DNA of 64,000 bases from Bacillota bacterium (GTDB lineage Bacteria; Bacillota; Clostridia; Lachnospirales; Bianqueaceae): assembly GCA_017442735.1 (NCBI GenBank), contig JAFRZE010000002.1, positions 1 through 64,000 on the forward strand, in the 5' to 3' direction. The position numbers and the translations under genes were made by a program. This document shows positions 16,930 through 25,800 of the stretch, piece after piece. The notes under the pieces are model-generated. The model was not told the origin of the DNA. It was given only the letters and a program-made list of their open reading frames with translations, and searched no databases. Position 1 is the stretch's first letter; each line of letters opens with the position of its first letter.

Positions 16930-17526
16930 ATGCCGCTTTCCGGAAGTCTGGGAGAGCGCATCGCCAAACTTCGCACTGAAAACCGGATTTCCCAGAAGGA
17001 ACTGGCGGATCTTCTGTATGTGAACCAGGGAACCGTCTCCCGATGGGAAAAAGGCACCCGTTTCCCGGAAGAAGACCTCATCTACAAGATGGCAGAGCGT
17101 TTCGGCGTCGATCCGGAAGTACTCCTTTCGGCATCGACGGAACGGACCCCTGTGATCCTGCTGGTCGATCAGGAAAAAGAGCTCGCGAAGCTCGTTCCGC
17201 TGATGGAAAAGCTGGTGCCGGAAGCAAAGATTTTCGGTGCGTCATCTGTGAAAAAGGTGGTGCAGCTCGTCAAGGATCAGTATGTCCGAATCGCTTTCCT
17301 TGAGACCGAGATCGGTCAGGAGGGAGGCGGGCTTTTGCTTGCGGAAGGACTGATGCGTCTGGTTCCGGAGATCAACATCATCTTCCTCACAAACTCCCCG
17401 GCTTATATGGCCAAAGCTTTTCGGATGCACGCCAGCGGCTATATCCTGAAACCCGCGGAGGAAGACGATATCCTGCACGAAGTCAGGCACCTGCGGTATC
17501 CGGTAAAGGCGCTTTCGGCATGGTAA
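16930..17526 (+). CDS. XRE-type HTH regulator fused to a degenerate response-regulator receiver
   Basis: 198 residues. Residues 7-65 are an XRE/Cro-type HTH (IAKLRTENRISQKELADLLYVNQGTVSRWEKG). Residues 74-190 align to a receiver domain of the kind seen in LytTR-type regulators: Asp80, Thr154 and Lys174 are in the expected places. The phospho-acceptor Asp is replaced by Glu125 (FLETEI where FLDIEM is usual), and the second acidic residue of the Asp pair is Gln81. So it is unlikely to be switched by phosphorylation; Glu could mimic the phosphorylated state. GGAGG lies 8 nt before ATG 16930. It precedes the secretion operon by 100 nt and is its probable regulator. Confidence 0.85.
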   Translation: MPLSGSLGERIAKLRTENRISQKELADLLYVNQGTVSRWEKGTRFPEEDLIYKMAERFGVDPEVLLSASTERTPVILLVDQEKELAKLVPLMEKLVPEAKIFGASSVKKVVQLVKDQYVRIAFLETEIGQEGGGLLLAEGLMRLVPEINIIFLTNSPAYMAKAFRMHASGYILKPAEEDDILHEVRHLRYPVKALSAW

Positions 17527-17559
17527 TATGCCGGATTTATGACAATGAGACCGAATCAC

Positions 17560-17588
17560 TTGCATTATGGACTGAACAAAGGTATGAT
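17560..17588 (+). promoter_or_regulatory. Probable promoter of the T4SS-like operon
   Basis: TTGCAT at 17560-17565, 17 nt, TATGAT at 17583-17588; start expected near 17595. The weak -35 would suit regulation. Confidence 0.6.
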
Positions 17589-17626
17589 GCACATGATTCA
17601 AGATAAACCAAAGGAGGAATCTATCC

Positions 17627-17911
17627 ATGTTTGAAGGAATTGCCAGCCCGATCGTACAACTGATCTACAATCTCTTAAGCCCCCTGCTGATGATCGTCGG
17701 TGCTGCCGGCACGATCTACTGTGTCATCCTGGGTGTTAAGTACGCGAAGGCCGAAGAGCCTCAGGAAAGAGAAAAAGCGAAATCCGCGCTGAAAAATGCC
17801 ATCATTGGCTTCATCCTGATCTTTGTCCTGATCTTCGCGCTGCAGAGACTGATGCCGATCATGATCAACTGGGCCCAGACAAACAGTGGTTCCGGTCTGC
17901 CTCTCAACTAA
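17627..17911 (+). CDS. VirB2/TrbC-like pilin subunit
   Basis: 94 residues with two hydrophobic helices (about 10-37 and 57-80) around a short charged loop (KYAKAEEPQEREKAKSALKNA). This is the typical shape of Gram-positive VirB2/TrbC-like proteins; the EEPQEREKAKxALKNAIIGF loop is close to those seen in Firmicute T4SS loci. It has no cleaved signal peptide that I can see. AAAGGAGG precedes ATG 17627. It is the first gene of the operon and is followed by a terminator that would let it be made in excess over the rest, as a multi-copy structural subunit needs. Confidence 0.82.
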   Translation: MFEGIASPIVQLIYNLLSPLLMIVGAAGTIYCVILGVKYAKAEEPQEREKAKSALKNAIIGFILIFVLIFALQRLMPIMINWAQTNSGSGLPLN

Positions 17912-17940
17912 GAGGTTCCCGTACCTGAAGCAGATAAACA

Positions 17941-17976
17941 GCCGCCATGGCTGAGAAAAGACGCGGCGGCTTTTTT
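17941..17976 (+). terminator. Terminator between the pilin gene and the rest of the T4SS operon
   Basis: GCCGCC (17941-17946) pairs with GGCGGC (17965-17970) around an 18-nt loop, followed directly by six T. It would act as a partial stop, lowering expression of the downstream genes relative to the pilin. Confidence 0.8.
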
Positions 17977-18042
17977 CCCTGCCCGGCAGATTTGATCTGC
18001 AGTATGTTTTTGAAGAATGTAGAGAAAGGAGCGCATCCATAT

Positions 18043-19779
18043 ATGGAAAAAGAAAAAAAGAAAGTGAAAGCGATGGGAAGAGTCATTGCGCTCATGGCTG
18101 TTTTCTTCCTGTCCTTTATTCTGACTTCGTCCCGGATCTGGGCCTTTGAGATCGATACGTCCAGCTTTTCCACTCCGTCGAAAGACGTCGAAGATTTTTA
18201 CTACTGGCATGAAGGCCTGCCGCCGGATGAGCTTGGAACCAACGGGGTAGGACTGGGATATCCCACACTGATCACCTGGGGCGATAAGTATTACTGGGCT
18301 ACCGACATCCCTTTCTATTCTTCTTACTCCTCCCAGACCGGTTCATGCAGTACTCCGAAATACGACAGTAAGGATGATATAGATCAGTGGGGTGACGTCA
18401 ACGGAGAGTATGAGCTGTATGTAGGCATGAAGGTCTACTGGAGTACTTACTACCCGCATGGCAATTACCGGATACTCTGTGATTATCCGAGTCAGTCCTT
18501 GTCCGGAATGAAAGAATTTGATTATAATATACTGAAGAAATACGGTACGACGATCAGTTTCGAACTTCCGGAGATACCGGTTTTATACGCGGCAGACAGG
18601 ACGAAAGCAGGCGTAGATAATCCCGTTTATTTCATTACAGGCTCAGGCACCGGGGCCAGCAGACCTTACGCGGGTCAGGCAAGTACTTCCTCTGCGCTGC
18701 ACTATAACAGTCCGGGCTACTGCAATATCTTTTCGCCGTACTTCTGGATCAGCTCCTACGTACAAAAAGCCGATTATTATTTGGGCACGTGCGATTACAG
18801 GCAGAAAACGAGTATCGCGTTCTATCCGCAGACGGAACGGAAAGATAAGGATTTTATGACGTCGGCTGACGCTGCCAATTATATCAAAAAGTACTGCTGG
18901 CAGTTTATCAAATCAGGCTCCAAGTACGCGATCCGCGGAGAAGGATACGGAAATGTCAGTATTGACAGAATCAGTGATGGAAACGTGGTATACGGCGATT
19001 ATTTCAAAGATCACGAAGCACTGGAACTATGGTCCAAAAAAACAGAAGCGGATATAGTCCTTAAGGCCAATGGCGAATATCTGCATGCCCATGGAGACAG
19101 ATCCGGATATACCAGTTCATTCAAGATCTACTACGCGGAATGGAACCCGATCAATTATCTGAACCAGAGCTTTACGGTGCAGAATGGCCAGGTGACCAGT
19201 CTGGAAGGGCCGATCGTCATTCCGCAGGATACCACGATCACGGTACAGGACGGCGGTGTGCTTTCTATCAAGGGCTGGGTCATCAATAACGGACGGATCA
19301 TCATCGAATCCGGCGGAACAATGCTGACACAGGAAAACGCGGTCGTATCCTGCACGGAAAAAACACCGGGCAAGGCCAACGGACAGATCGCCTGTGACGG
19401 TCTGATGATCGTTTCTTCCGGATCGAAAATTACTGCCGGCGGCATCTATGGGATGAGCTTTGGTGAAGGTGCCCAGTGTGTCAACTATGGTGTACTGATT
19501 TCAGAGAATTTTTCTGTAGCGACCGATCATACCATCGAGAACCGCACCAAAAACAGCGCGGTCTTCGCCGGATGGGGAATCTCGGATTCCGGTTATAATC
19601 TTCAGCAGATCACGATCACCGGAAGCACCTTCGAGACCCGTACGACGATCGAAAAAACAAGGACCATCAGTATTCCGACTGACGGAGTTTATGGCCCGGG
19701 CGCCAACCGGCTGTACAAAAACGCCGATACGGGTCTGGACGACGCTTCCGGGATCGTCCAGGCTGATGGAACGAAATAA
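18043..19779 (+). CDS. Large secreted protein of unknown family in the T4SS operon
   Basis: 578 residues. The N-terminus has a long basic part (MEKEKKKVKAMGRV) and a hydrophobic stretch ending near RIWAFE, a likely signal peptide. The mature part is rich in Tyr, Ser, Gly and Asn. Residues about 385-500 read as a row of short beta-strands (GWVINNGRIIIESGGTML, IACDGLMIVSSGSKI), like a right-handed beta-helix. No sorting motif or membrane helix near the end. AGAAAGGAG lies 11 nt before ATG 18043; an ATG at 18076 (MGRVIAL) is an alternative. I do not recognise it. Its place directly after the pilin gene suggests a surface or pilus-associated part, or a secreted substrate. Confidence 0.75.
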   Translation: MEKEKKKVKAMGRVIALMAVFFLSFILTSSRIWAFEIDTSSFSTPSKDVEDFYYWHEGLPPDELGTNGVGLGYPTLITWGDKYYWATDIPFYSSYSSQTGSCSTPKYDSKDDIDQWGDVNGEYELYVGMKVYWSTYYPHGNYRILCDYPSQSLSGMKEFDYNILKKYGTTISFELPEIPVLYAADRTKAGVDNPVYFITGSGTGASRPYAGQASTSSALHYNSPGYCNIFSPYFWISSYVQKADYYLGTCDYRQKTSIAFYPQTERKDKDFMTSADAANYIKKYCWQFIKSGSKYAIRGEGYGNVSIDRISDGNVVYGDYFKDHEALELWSKKTEADIVLKANGEYLHAHGDRSGYTSSFKIYYAEWNPINYLNQSFTVQNGQVTSLEGPIVIPQDTTITVQDGGVLSIKGWVINNGRIIIESGGTMLTQENAVVSCTEKTPGKANGQIACDGLMIVSSGSKITAGGIYGMSFGEGAQCVNYGVLISENFSVATDHTIENRTKNSAVFAGWGISDSGYNLQQITITGSTFETRTTIEKTRTISIPTDGVYGPGANRLYKNADTGLDDASGIVQADGTK

Positions 19780-19809
19780 CAGAACAAACCCTGAAAGAAA
19801 GGAGACGAC

Positions 19810-20784
19810 ATGAGAAAAAAAGTTTTTTGGACGGCTTGTTTTGTTGTTCTCCTGACAGGATTCCTGCTGCTTGGCGGCAAGACAAAAGCCAGAGCGGCTG
19901 ATGTCGGCTATTCAGGCTATCTGGATCCGGAGACGGGTGAACCGGCGGATGAAACGACCGCCGATACAGGACGCGTGGAGATCACGTCATCCGTCTTTTT
20001 CGACTGGAACACGCGTGATTATGTGTATATCGTCGGAACGACGAAAAGCGAGATCCATGCCTCTGTGGCGGATGGCATGGTGGTAACGGATCAGGCCACC
20101 ATTTCCGGAACGGGCTCGGTCCTGCTGAGCATCTACAAGGATGGCGAGTATTATGAAGGACAGATGTCTGTCATCACGGAACCGGGCGAGTATGTCGTCA
20201 AGGCAGATGTCAACGGAGAAGAGACAAGGCTCTTTACCTTCATGATCATCGATAAAACGACCAACCGATTGATGAGTTTCTCTGCTCCGGACGGATTCTA
20301 TATCACCGGGGCGACGCATGACGGCGGTGAAGCCGCCTATGACCGGTATACGGTCGCGATGGCGGAAGAAGGCGTCTATGAGATCGACTATGAAAGCATC
20401 GCTTCCGATCTCGTTTATTCGGTTATGATCACGATCGACAGAACGCCCCCGGATATCCAGCTGGACGGAAAGTTTGATAGTAAAGGACGAGCCCACAGCG
20501 CGGTCACATTCTCCGGTCTCGAATCCGGTGACCGTGTCTATCTGTTCCGCGACGGAGTGGAAGTCAAGCCGGCACTTTCCGGTGACGGCACCGGTCAGAT
20601 CCTGGACAGCGGCATCTATACGCTGCAGGTCTATGACGCTGCCGGCAATATGTCGGAATACCGGTTCACGATCATGGTCTATTTCAACTCCAACAGTCTG
20701 ATCGCCCTTGCGCTGTTCGCGCTCGTGATCACGGCTGTGGTAGGTTATATCTTAATTAAGCGTGAGCACTTAAAGATCGGATAA
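19810..20784 (+). CDS. Membrane-anchored secreted protein with Ig-like domain
   Basis: 324 residues. The signal peptide is about 1-30 (MRKKVFWTACFVVLL, cleavage near ARAAD), and one C-terminal membrane helix lies at about 297-318, followed by a short basic tail (KREHLKIG). This makes a type I protein facing outward. Residues about 205-295 match a bacterial Ig-like repeat (ITIDRTPPDI, then GIYTLQVYDAAGNMSE). The middle region is beta-rich and unrecognised. GAAAGGAG precedes the ATG. In the T4SS operon it could be an adhesin or an extracellular part of the channel. Confidence 0.78.
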   Translation: MRKKVFWTACFVVLLTGFLLLGGKTKARAADVGYSGYLDPETGEPADETTADTGRVEITSSVFFDWNTRDYVYIVGTTKSEIHASVADGMVVTDQATISGTGSVLLSIYKDGEYYEGQMSVITEPGEYVVKADVNGEETRLFTFMIIDKTTNRLMSFSAPDGFYITGATHDGGEAAYDRYTVAMAEEGVYEIDYESIASDLVYSVMITIDRTPPDIQLDGKFDSKGRAHSAVTFSGLESGDRVYLFRDGVEVKPALSGDGTGQILDSGIYTLQVYDAAGNMSEYRFTIMVYFNSNSLIALALFALVITAVVGYILIKREHLKIG

Positions 20785-20809
20785 TTCTGGAGGAAAGGAG
20801 GAAAGCTTA

Positions 20810-22816
20810 GTGGATTGGATAAAAGATAATCTCGGTTCCCTGCTGGAAAGCATACTGAACGCGACCATATTCAAACTTTTCTACTATATCGAATATGGCC
20901 TGTGCTGGATCATCGACGTACTGACGGATCTTTTTTCTGTCTTTGCCGGGCTGGAGCGGGTCACATACAATAACAGTCATGACTTCCTGGTCAATATTCT
21001 GTTCTCGAACAAGGCTGTCAGCAACATTTACTGGGGCATGGCACTGATCGGCGTCGCGCTGACGATCGCTTTCACGATCTGGGCCGTGGTAAAGAAGATG
21101 TTTGACGCCTCAGGAAAGATGCAGCAGTCGATCGGACAGATCATCACAGCCACCGTCCGTAGCATCATCCTGATCCTCTCTATGAATCTCGTAATGACGG
21201 TCGTCATCAATGTAACGAACACGCTGATGCAGCAGGTCGATTATATCTTCAACAATGCCTACTATCTGGATCAGCCAGAGGAACGCACCTTCTCAGACGA
21301 AGAATATGCTGCCATGGGAAGAGTGCTTTCGACGATCGGAAACTATTCACTGGTCACTTCCAGCAATAACCGGTATAATATCAATTCATGTTTTAACGCA
21401 ATCCGAGCTGATATGTATTTTCTCCAGCGGCAGGGCGTTTTTGACTATTCCTACTACCGGGAAGTGGAGGGAAAGGAAAGCCCATCCTGGCAGTCGATCC
21501 TGTCAGCTATCGCGAAGTCGGCCGATCTGACGTCAGACGTCAAAGTAGATATATACAATGAAGGCGTTGCCAAAAGTATTCTGGCCGCCATGGATTATTT
21601 AAAAAACAATAAGACAGTCGTGCCGGTCGATTATGTCAAGCGTACGTATCAGACGCAGGACAAGACCCATCTGGACAGACTCGTCTTTCTGATGGGGACC
21701 ATGCGGGCCGCGAAGAATGAGGCGTTCAACAAGGAACCCGGCATCGACGATGCGCTGCGCGGTCAGTACTATTTTGCCGAAGGCAAGGATATTTATAACT
21801 TTTCCCAGGTGAATGGTGATTTTGATATCGGTTTCAAGACAGACTATATCGTCGTGTGGGTCGCGGCGATCGCGGTCATCTTTGACCTGGTGGTCATTAT
21901 CCTGAACTGTGTGGCGCGTATGTTCAACCTCCTGTTCCTTTATATTATCGCTCCGCCGGTCATCGCGGCGTCTCCGCTGGATAACGGAGGAAAATTCAAG
22001 CAGTGGTCGACCGCGTTTCTGGTACAGGCGCTGTCCGTTTTCGGCACAGTCATCGCCATGCGCCTTCTGCTGATCTATCTGCCGATCGTCATGAGTCCTT
22101 CCCTGAAGCTGTTTGATCCCTCAGAGCATGCGATCCTGAATATGTTTGCCAAATTGATCATGGTATGGGGCGGGTTTGAAGCAGCGAAAAAGTCTACCGG
22201 CCTTCTGACCGGTATTCTGGCGGACAATGCCGGATGGCAGTCCCTGACAGCCGGCGATATGAGCGCCTCCGCGGGTAAAGCGCTCGGCAAGGTGACCGCG
22301 GTTGGTAAAGCCGCTGCGGGTACAGCGCTCGGCGTTGGCAAGGCCGTTGCCGGATTTGCGCTTTCACCTGTGACGAACACCTTAGCCAGGCCATTCAAGG
22401 CGGTCGGTCAGTGGTGGTCCAATCTCGGTAAAGCAGGAGATGATCCCAGCAGACCTGCGTCAGGCTGGGGAGCCAGAGAAGATCCGAAAAGCAGTGGAGG
22501 CGGATCCGGCGGAGGTGGAGGAAGTACTCCACCGAGGCAGTCACCGCCACCTCCCGCGCCGTCCGAGCCTGAGAGAACACCGCCGAATAATACGAATACG
22601 AATCCGCCGCTGGACAGTAATAATCCCAACCCGCAGCCGCCGGCGAACAACCGGCAGAATCCCGGTGGAAACAATAACAACAATAATAATGATCTGAATC
22701 AGCCCAACAACCGGAACAATAATGGTCCCGCCCCCGGCAACGGGCCGGGCAATAATCCGCAGCCACCGAGAGTCAATTCGGCTCCGCCGCTGCCTAACCG
22801 GTATAACAGAGAATAA
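20810..22816 (+). CDS. VirB6/TrbL-like polytopic membrane protein with disordered C-terminus
   Basis: 668 residues, GTG start at 20810 with AAAGGAGG 8 nt upstream. Two hydrophobic regions (about 15-50 and 75-145) and a later block (about 340-470) give a polytopic membrane protein. The stretch after it, with repeated Gly/Ala-Lys helices (GKALGKVTAVGKAAAGTALG), is typical of TrbL/VirB6-type proteins and of the Mbov_0396-like group in Gram-positive elements. The last 100 residues are a Gly run, then Pro- and Asn-rich low complexity (including a seven-Asn run), probably an intracellular disordered tail. It should form the inner channel with VirB4 next door. Confidence 0.82.
   Translation: MDWIKDNLGSLLESILNATIFKLFYYIEYGLCWIIDVLTDLFSVFAGLERVTYNNSHDFLVNILFSNKAVSNIYWGMALIGVALTIAFTIWAVVKKMFDASGKMQQSIGQIITATVRSIILILSMNLVMTVVINVTNTLMQQVDYIFNNAYYLDQPEERTFSDEEYAAMGRVLSTIGNYSLVTSSNNRYNINSCFNAIRADMYFLQRQGVFDYSYYREVEGKESPSWQSILSAIAKSADLTSDVKVDIYNEGVAKSILAAMDYLKNNKTVVPVDYVKRTYQTQDKTHLDRLVFLMGTMRAAKNEAFNKEPGIDDALRGQYYFAEGKDIYNFSQVNGDFDIGFKTDYIVVWVAAIAVIFDLVVIILNCVARMFNLLFLYIIAPPVIAASPLDNGGKFKQWSTAFLVQALSVFGTVIAMRLLLIYLPIVMSPSLKLFDPSEHAILNMFAKLIMVWGGFEAAKKSTGLLTGILADNAGWQSLTAGDMSASAGKALGKVTAVGKAAAGTALGVGKAVAGFALSPVTNTLARPFKAVGQWWSNLGKAGDDPSRPASGWGAREDPKSSGGGSGGGGGSTPPRQSPPPPAPSEPERTPPNNTNTNPPLDSNNPNPQPPANNRQNPGGNNNNNNNDLNQPNNRNNNGPAPGNGPGNNPQPPRVNSAPPLPNRYNRE
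22485..22800 (+). repeat. Low-complexity coding stretch (Gly, Pro and Asn runs)
   Basis: GGA/GGC, CCG and AAT/AAC-rich codons encode poly-Gly, Pro-rich and Asn-rich tracts in the VirB6-like protein. Length change here would stay in frame only in multiples of three. Confidence 0.85.
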
Positions 22817-22841
22817 TCATTCATAAAGGAAGGACGAGAAC

Positions 22842-25800
22842 ATGCAGCGACTGATACCGAACAAGACAAAAGTCCGTGTAGAGCTGTTCCGCGGCGTGAC
22901 GGTCGGAGACCTGATCGTATGCGGGATCGGTCTCGCGCTGCTTGTTTTCGTCATCACTTCCAATCTTCCCTGGAAATGGGGCATTTCGGTAGCGATCGTC
23001 GGGATCACGGCGCTTCTGCTGGTCCGCCTGGATGAACAGCCCAACTACATCTATTTTCTTCATATTCTGAGCTTCCTTGGGTATAAGCGAAAATTTGAAC
23101 GAGCCTATACCGATGAAATGATCATCCGCGCCACAGCGAAAGGCGAAAGGGAGACCATGGTCGATGAGATCTTCGAGGAAGACGAAGAAGAGGATGACGA
23201 CCAGGATGACGCGGGCAAAAAGAAGAAGAAAGTATCCGGAAAAGCGAAGACCAGGGCGGAAGAAAAAGCCGAGAAACAGAAAGCGGCGGAAGAAAAACGT
23301 CTTCGCAAAGAAGAGGATAAGCTTCTGAAAAGCAAGGATACGCCGGAAGAAGAAAAACAGCGTATCTATGAGGAGCGCGCTGAAAGAGAGAAACAGCAGA
23401 GGATCCACGCCGCGGCGGTCAAGGATGCCTGGACGAAGCGCGATCCCATGAACGAGATCATTCCGTTCACCGCGATCAAGGATGGGTATATCGAATATCT
23501 GAAGGGAAATTACTACGGAGCCGTTCTGGAGATCGACCCCGTAGAGTTTCGTTTCTTCAGCGAGCATCGCCGCACCAATTCCATTGAAAACTGTCTGGGC
23601 AGGATCCTTCGTTCTCTGCACGCGAACTTCAGCGCGAATATCGTAAAGATCGAGAAACCGATCCTGTATGATCGATATCTGGAAAAGGAATACCAGAAGC
23701 TGGAAGGTCTTTCCGACAGCTATGAGAACGGTGTTCTTTCAGAAGAAGAACTGAAGGCCAGAGTCGAGATCGAATATGACCGCATCAACGAACTGCGCGG
23801 TTACTGCAATAATAATCACGTAGTTACGTCTTTCTATTATCTGGTGCTCTTTGAGAGCGACCGTCGTCTGCTGGATGTTCAGATCCGCGACGCACAGCAG
23901 CAGCTGCAGAGCGGTGAACTGACCGTTCGGCGTCTGTATGAGAAAGACCTGGCGGTTTTCCTGAAATATACCAACCAGATCGATTTTGATGAGCGTGACG
24001 TAGAAAAGGTCCCGCAGGAAGACCTTCATCTGTGGGCTCAGCCGAATATCGTGGATATCCGGCCGAGACGGGTGGAAGTCAACCACATCATTACCCATAA
24101 CTTCCGGGTAGTGAATTATCCTACCATCGTTGGAGACGCCTGGCTGGCCGGACTGATGAGTATTCCGGGCACCAAAGTCATCCTCAAATGCCGTCCGATG
24201 GAACGCGCCAAAGCGATCCGAAATATCGACCATTCCCTGACCGAACTGCGCGGACAGTGGTCAGCGACCGGCGTGGATTCACGCCGTATGGAAATAGAAA
24301 CACATATCCAGACGCTGCAGGAACTGCTGGCTACGCTCCAGAGTGACAGTGAGTCCCTGCTGGAAGTCAATATCTATGTCACTGCGTACGATATCATGGC
24401 GACCCGGGCGAATGACCGGATCCCGCAGCCCGCGGGAAGAGATCTTCCTCATATGACCGATATGAAGAAGAATATCCGCCGCACCTATCTGGAAAGCGGA
24501 TTCCGTCTGAACAATATGGAATTCGAGCAGGTACAGGCGTTTATCGCTTCTCAGGTCAGCGCACTGGATCCGCTGGCGCAGGAAGGACGAGGCATCTCCA
24601 GTAATACGGTCGCCGCCTGCTTCCCGTGGATCTTCGCCCACATCTCCGATGAAGGCGGTATCAAGCTGGGTGAAAGCGACGGGATCCCGGTCTTTATCGA
24701 TTTCTTCCGCAGAGACTCCGAGCGGGTCAACAGCAACATGGTCATTGTCGGTAAATCCGGTTCCGGTAAATCCTACGCGACCAAATCCCTGCTGGCAAAT
24801 ATGGCGGCTGAGGACGCCAAGATCTTTATCCTCGACCCTGAAAACGAATATACAGAACTGGCTCATAATCTGCACGGGCAGATCATCAACGTGGGCAATG
24901 CCATGTACGGACGGCTGAATCCTTTCCATATCATCACCGCGCTCGATGATGACGAGGCGGGAGAAAGCGGTCCCAGCGGCAGCTACGCGACACATCTGCA
25001 GTTCCTGGAAGAGTTCTTCAAACAGATCATGCCTGACTGCGAGAAGGACGCCATGGAATATCTGAACACGCTGGTGGATCATATGTACCTGACCCACAAC
25101 ATCACCGGCGATACGGATCTTTCTACGCTGACACCGGAGGATTATCCGATCTTCGATGATCTGTACGATGAGGTACTGCAGGAATTCCAGAACAGTGACA
25201 ATGTTTTCACGAGAGATCTTCTTCGCTCGCTGATGAACTACATTGCCAAGTTCTCCACCGGCGGACGCAACGCGAATATCTGGAACGGCCCCAGCACGAT
25301 CACGACAGATGAAAACTTCACGGTTTTCAACTTCCAGTCCATGCTGGCAAACCGCAACTCGACCATCGCGAACGCGCAGATGCTGCTCGTTCTGAAATAT
25401 ATCGACAACGAGATCATCAAGAACCGCGATTACAACCTTCGCTATAAAGCGAACAGAAGGATCGTGGTCGTCATTGATGAGGCTCATGTCTTTATCGACA
25501 CGAAATTCCCGATCGCGCTGGACTTCATGTTCCAGTTGGCGAAGCGTATCCGTAAGTATAACGGTATGCAGATCGTCATTACGCAGAACATCAAGGACTT
25601 TGTCGGTTCGGAGGAACTGGCCAGAAAATCCACTGCCATCATCAATGCCTGTCAGTACAGCTTTATTTTTGCGCTGGCGCCCAATGATATTCAGGATCTG
25701 ATCAAGCTTTATCAGAACGCGGGCGGCATCAATGAGAATGAGCAGGAACAGATCGTTCAGGCACCGCGTGGCCAGGCATTTACCATCATGAGTCCGAGCA

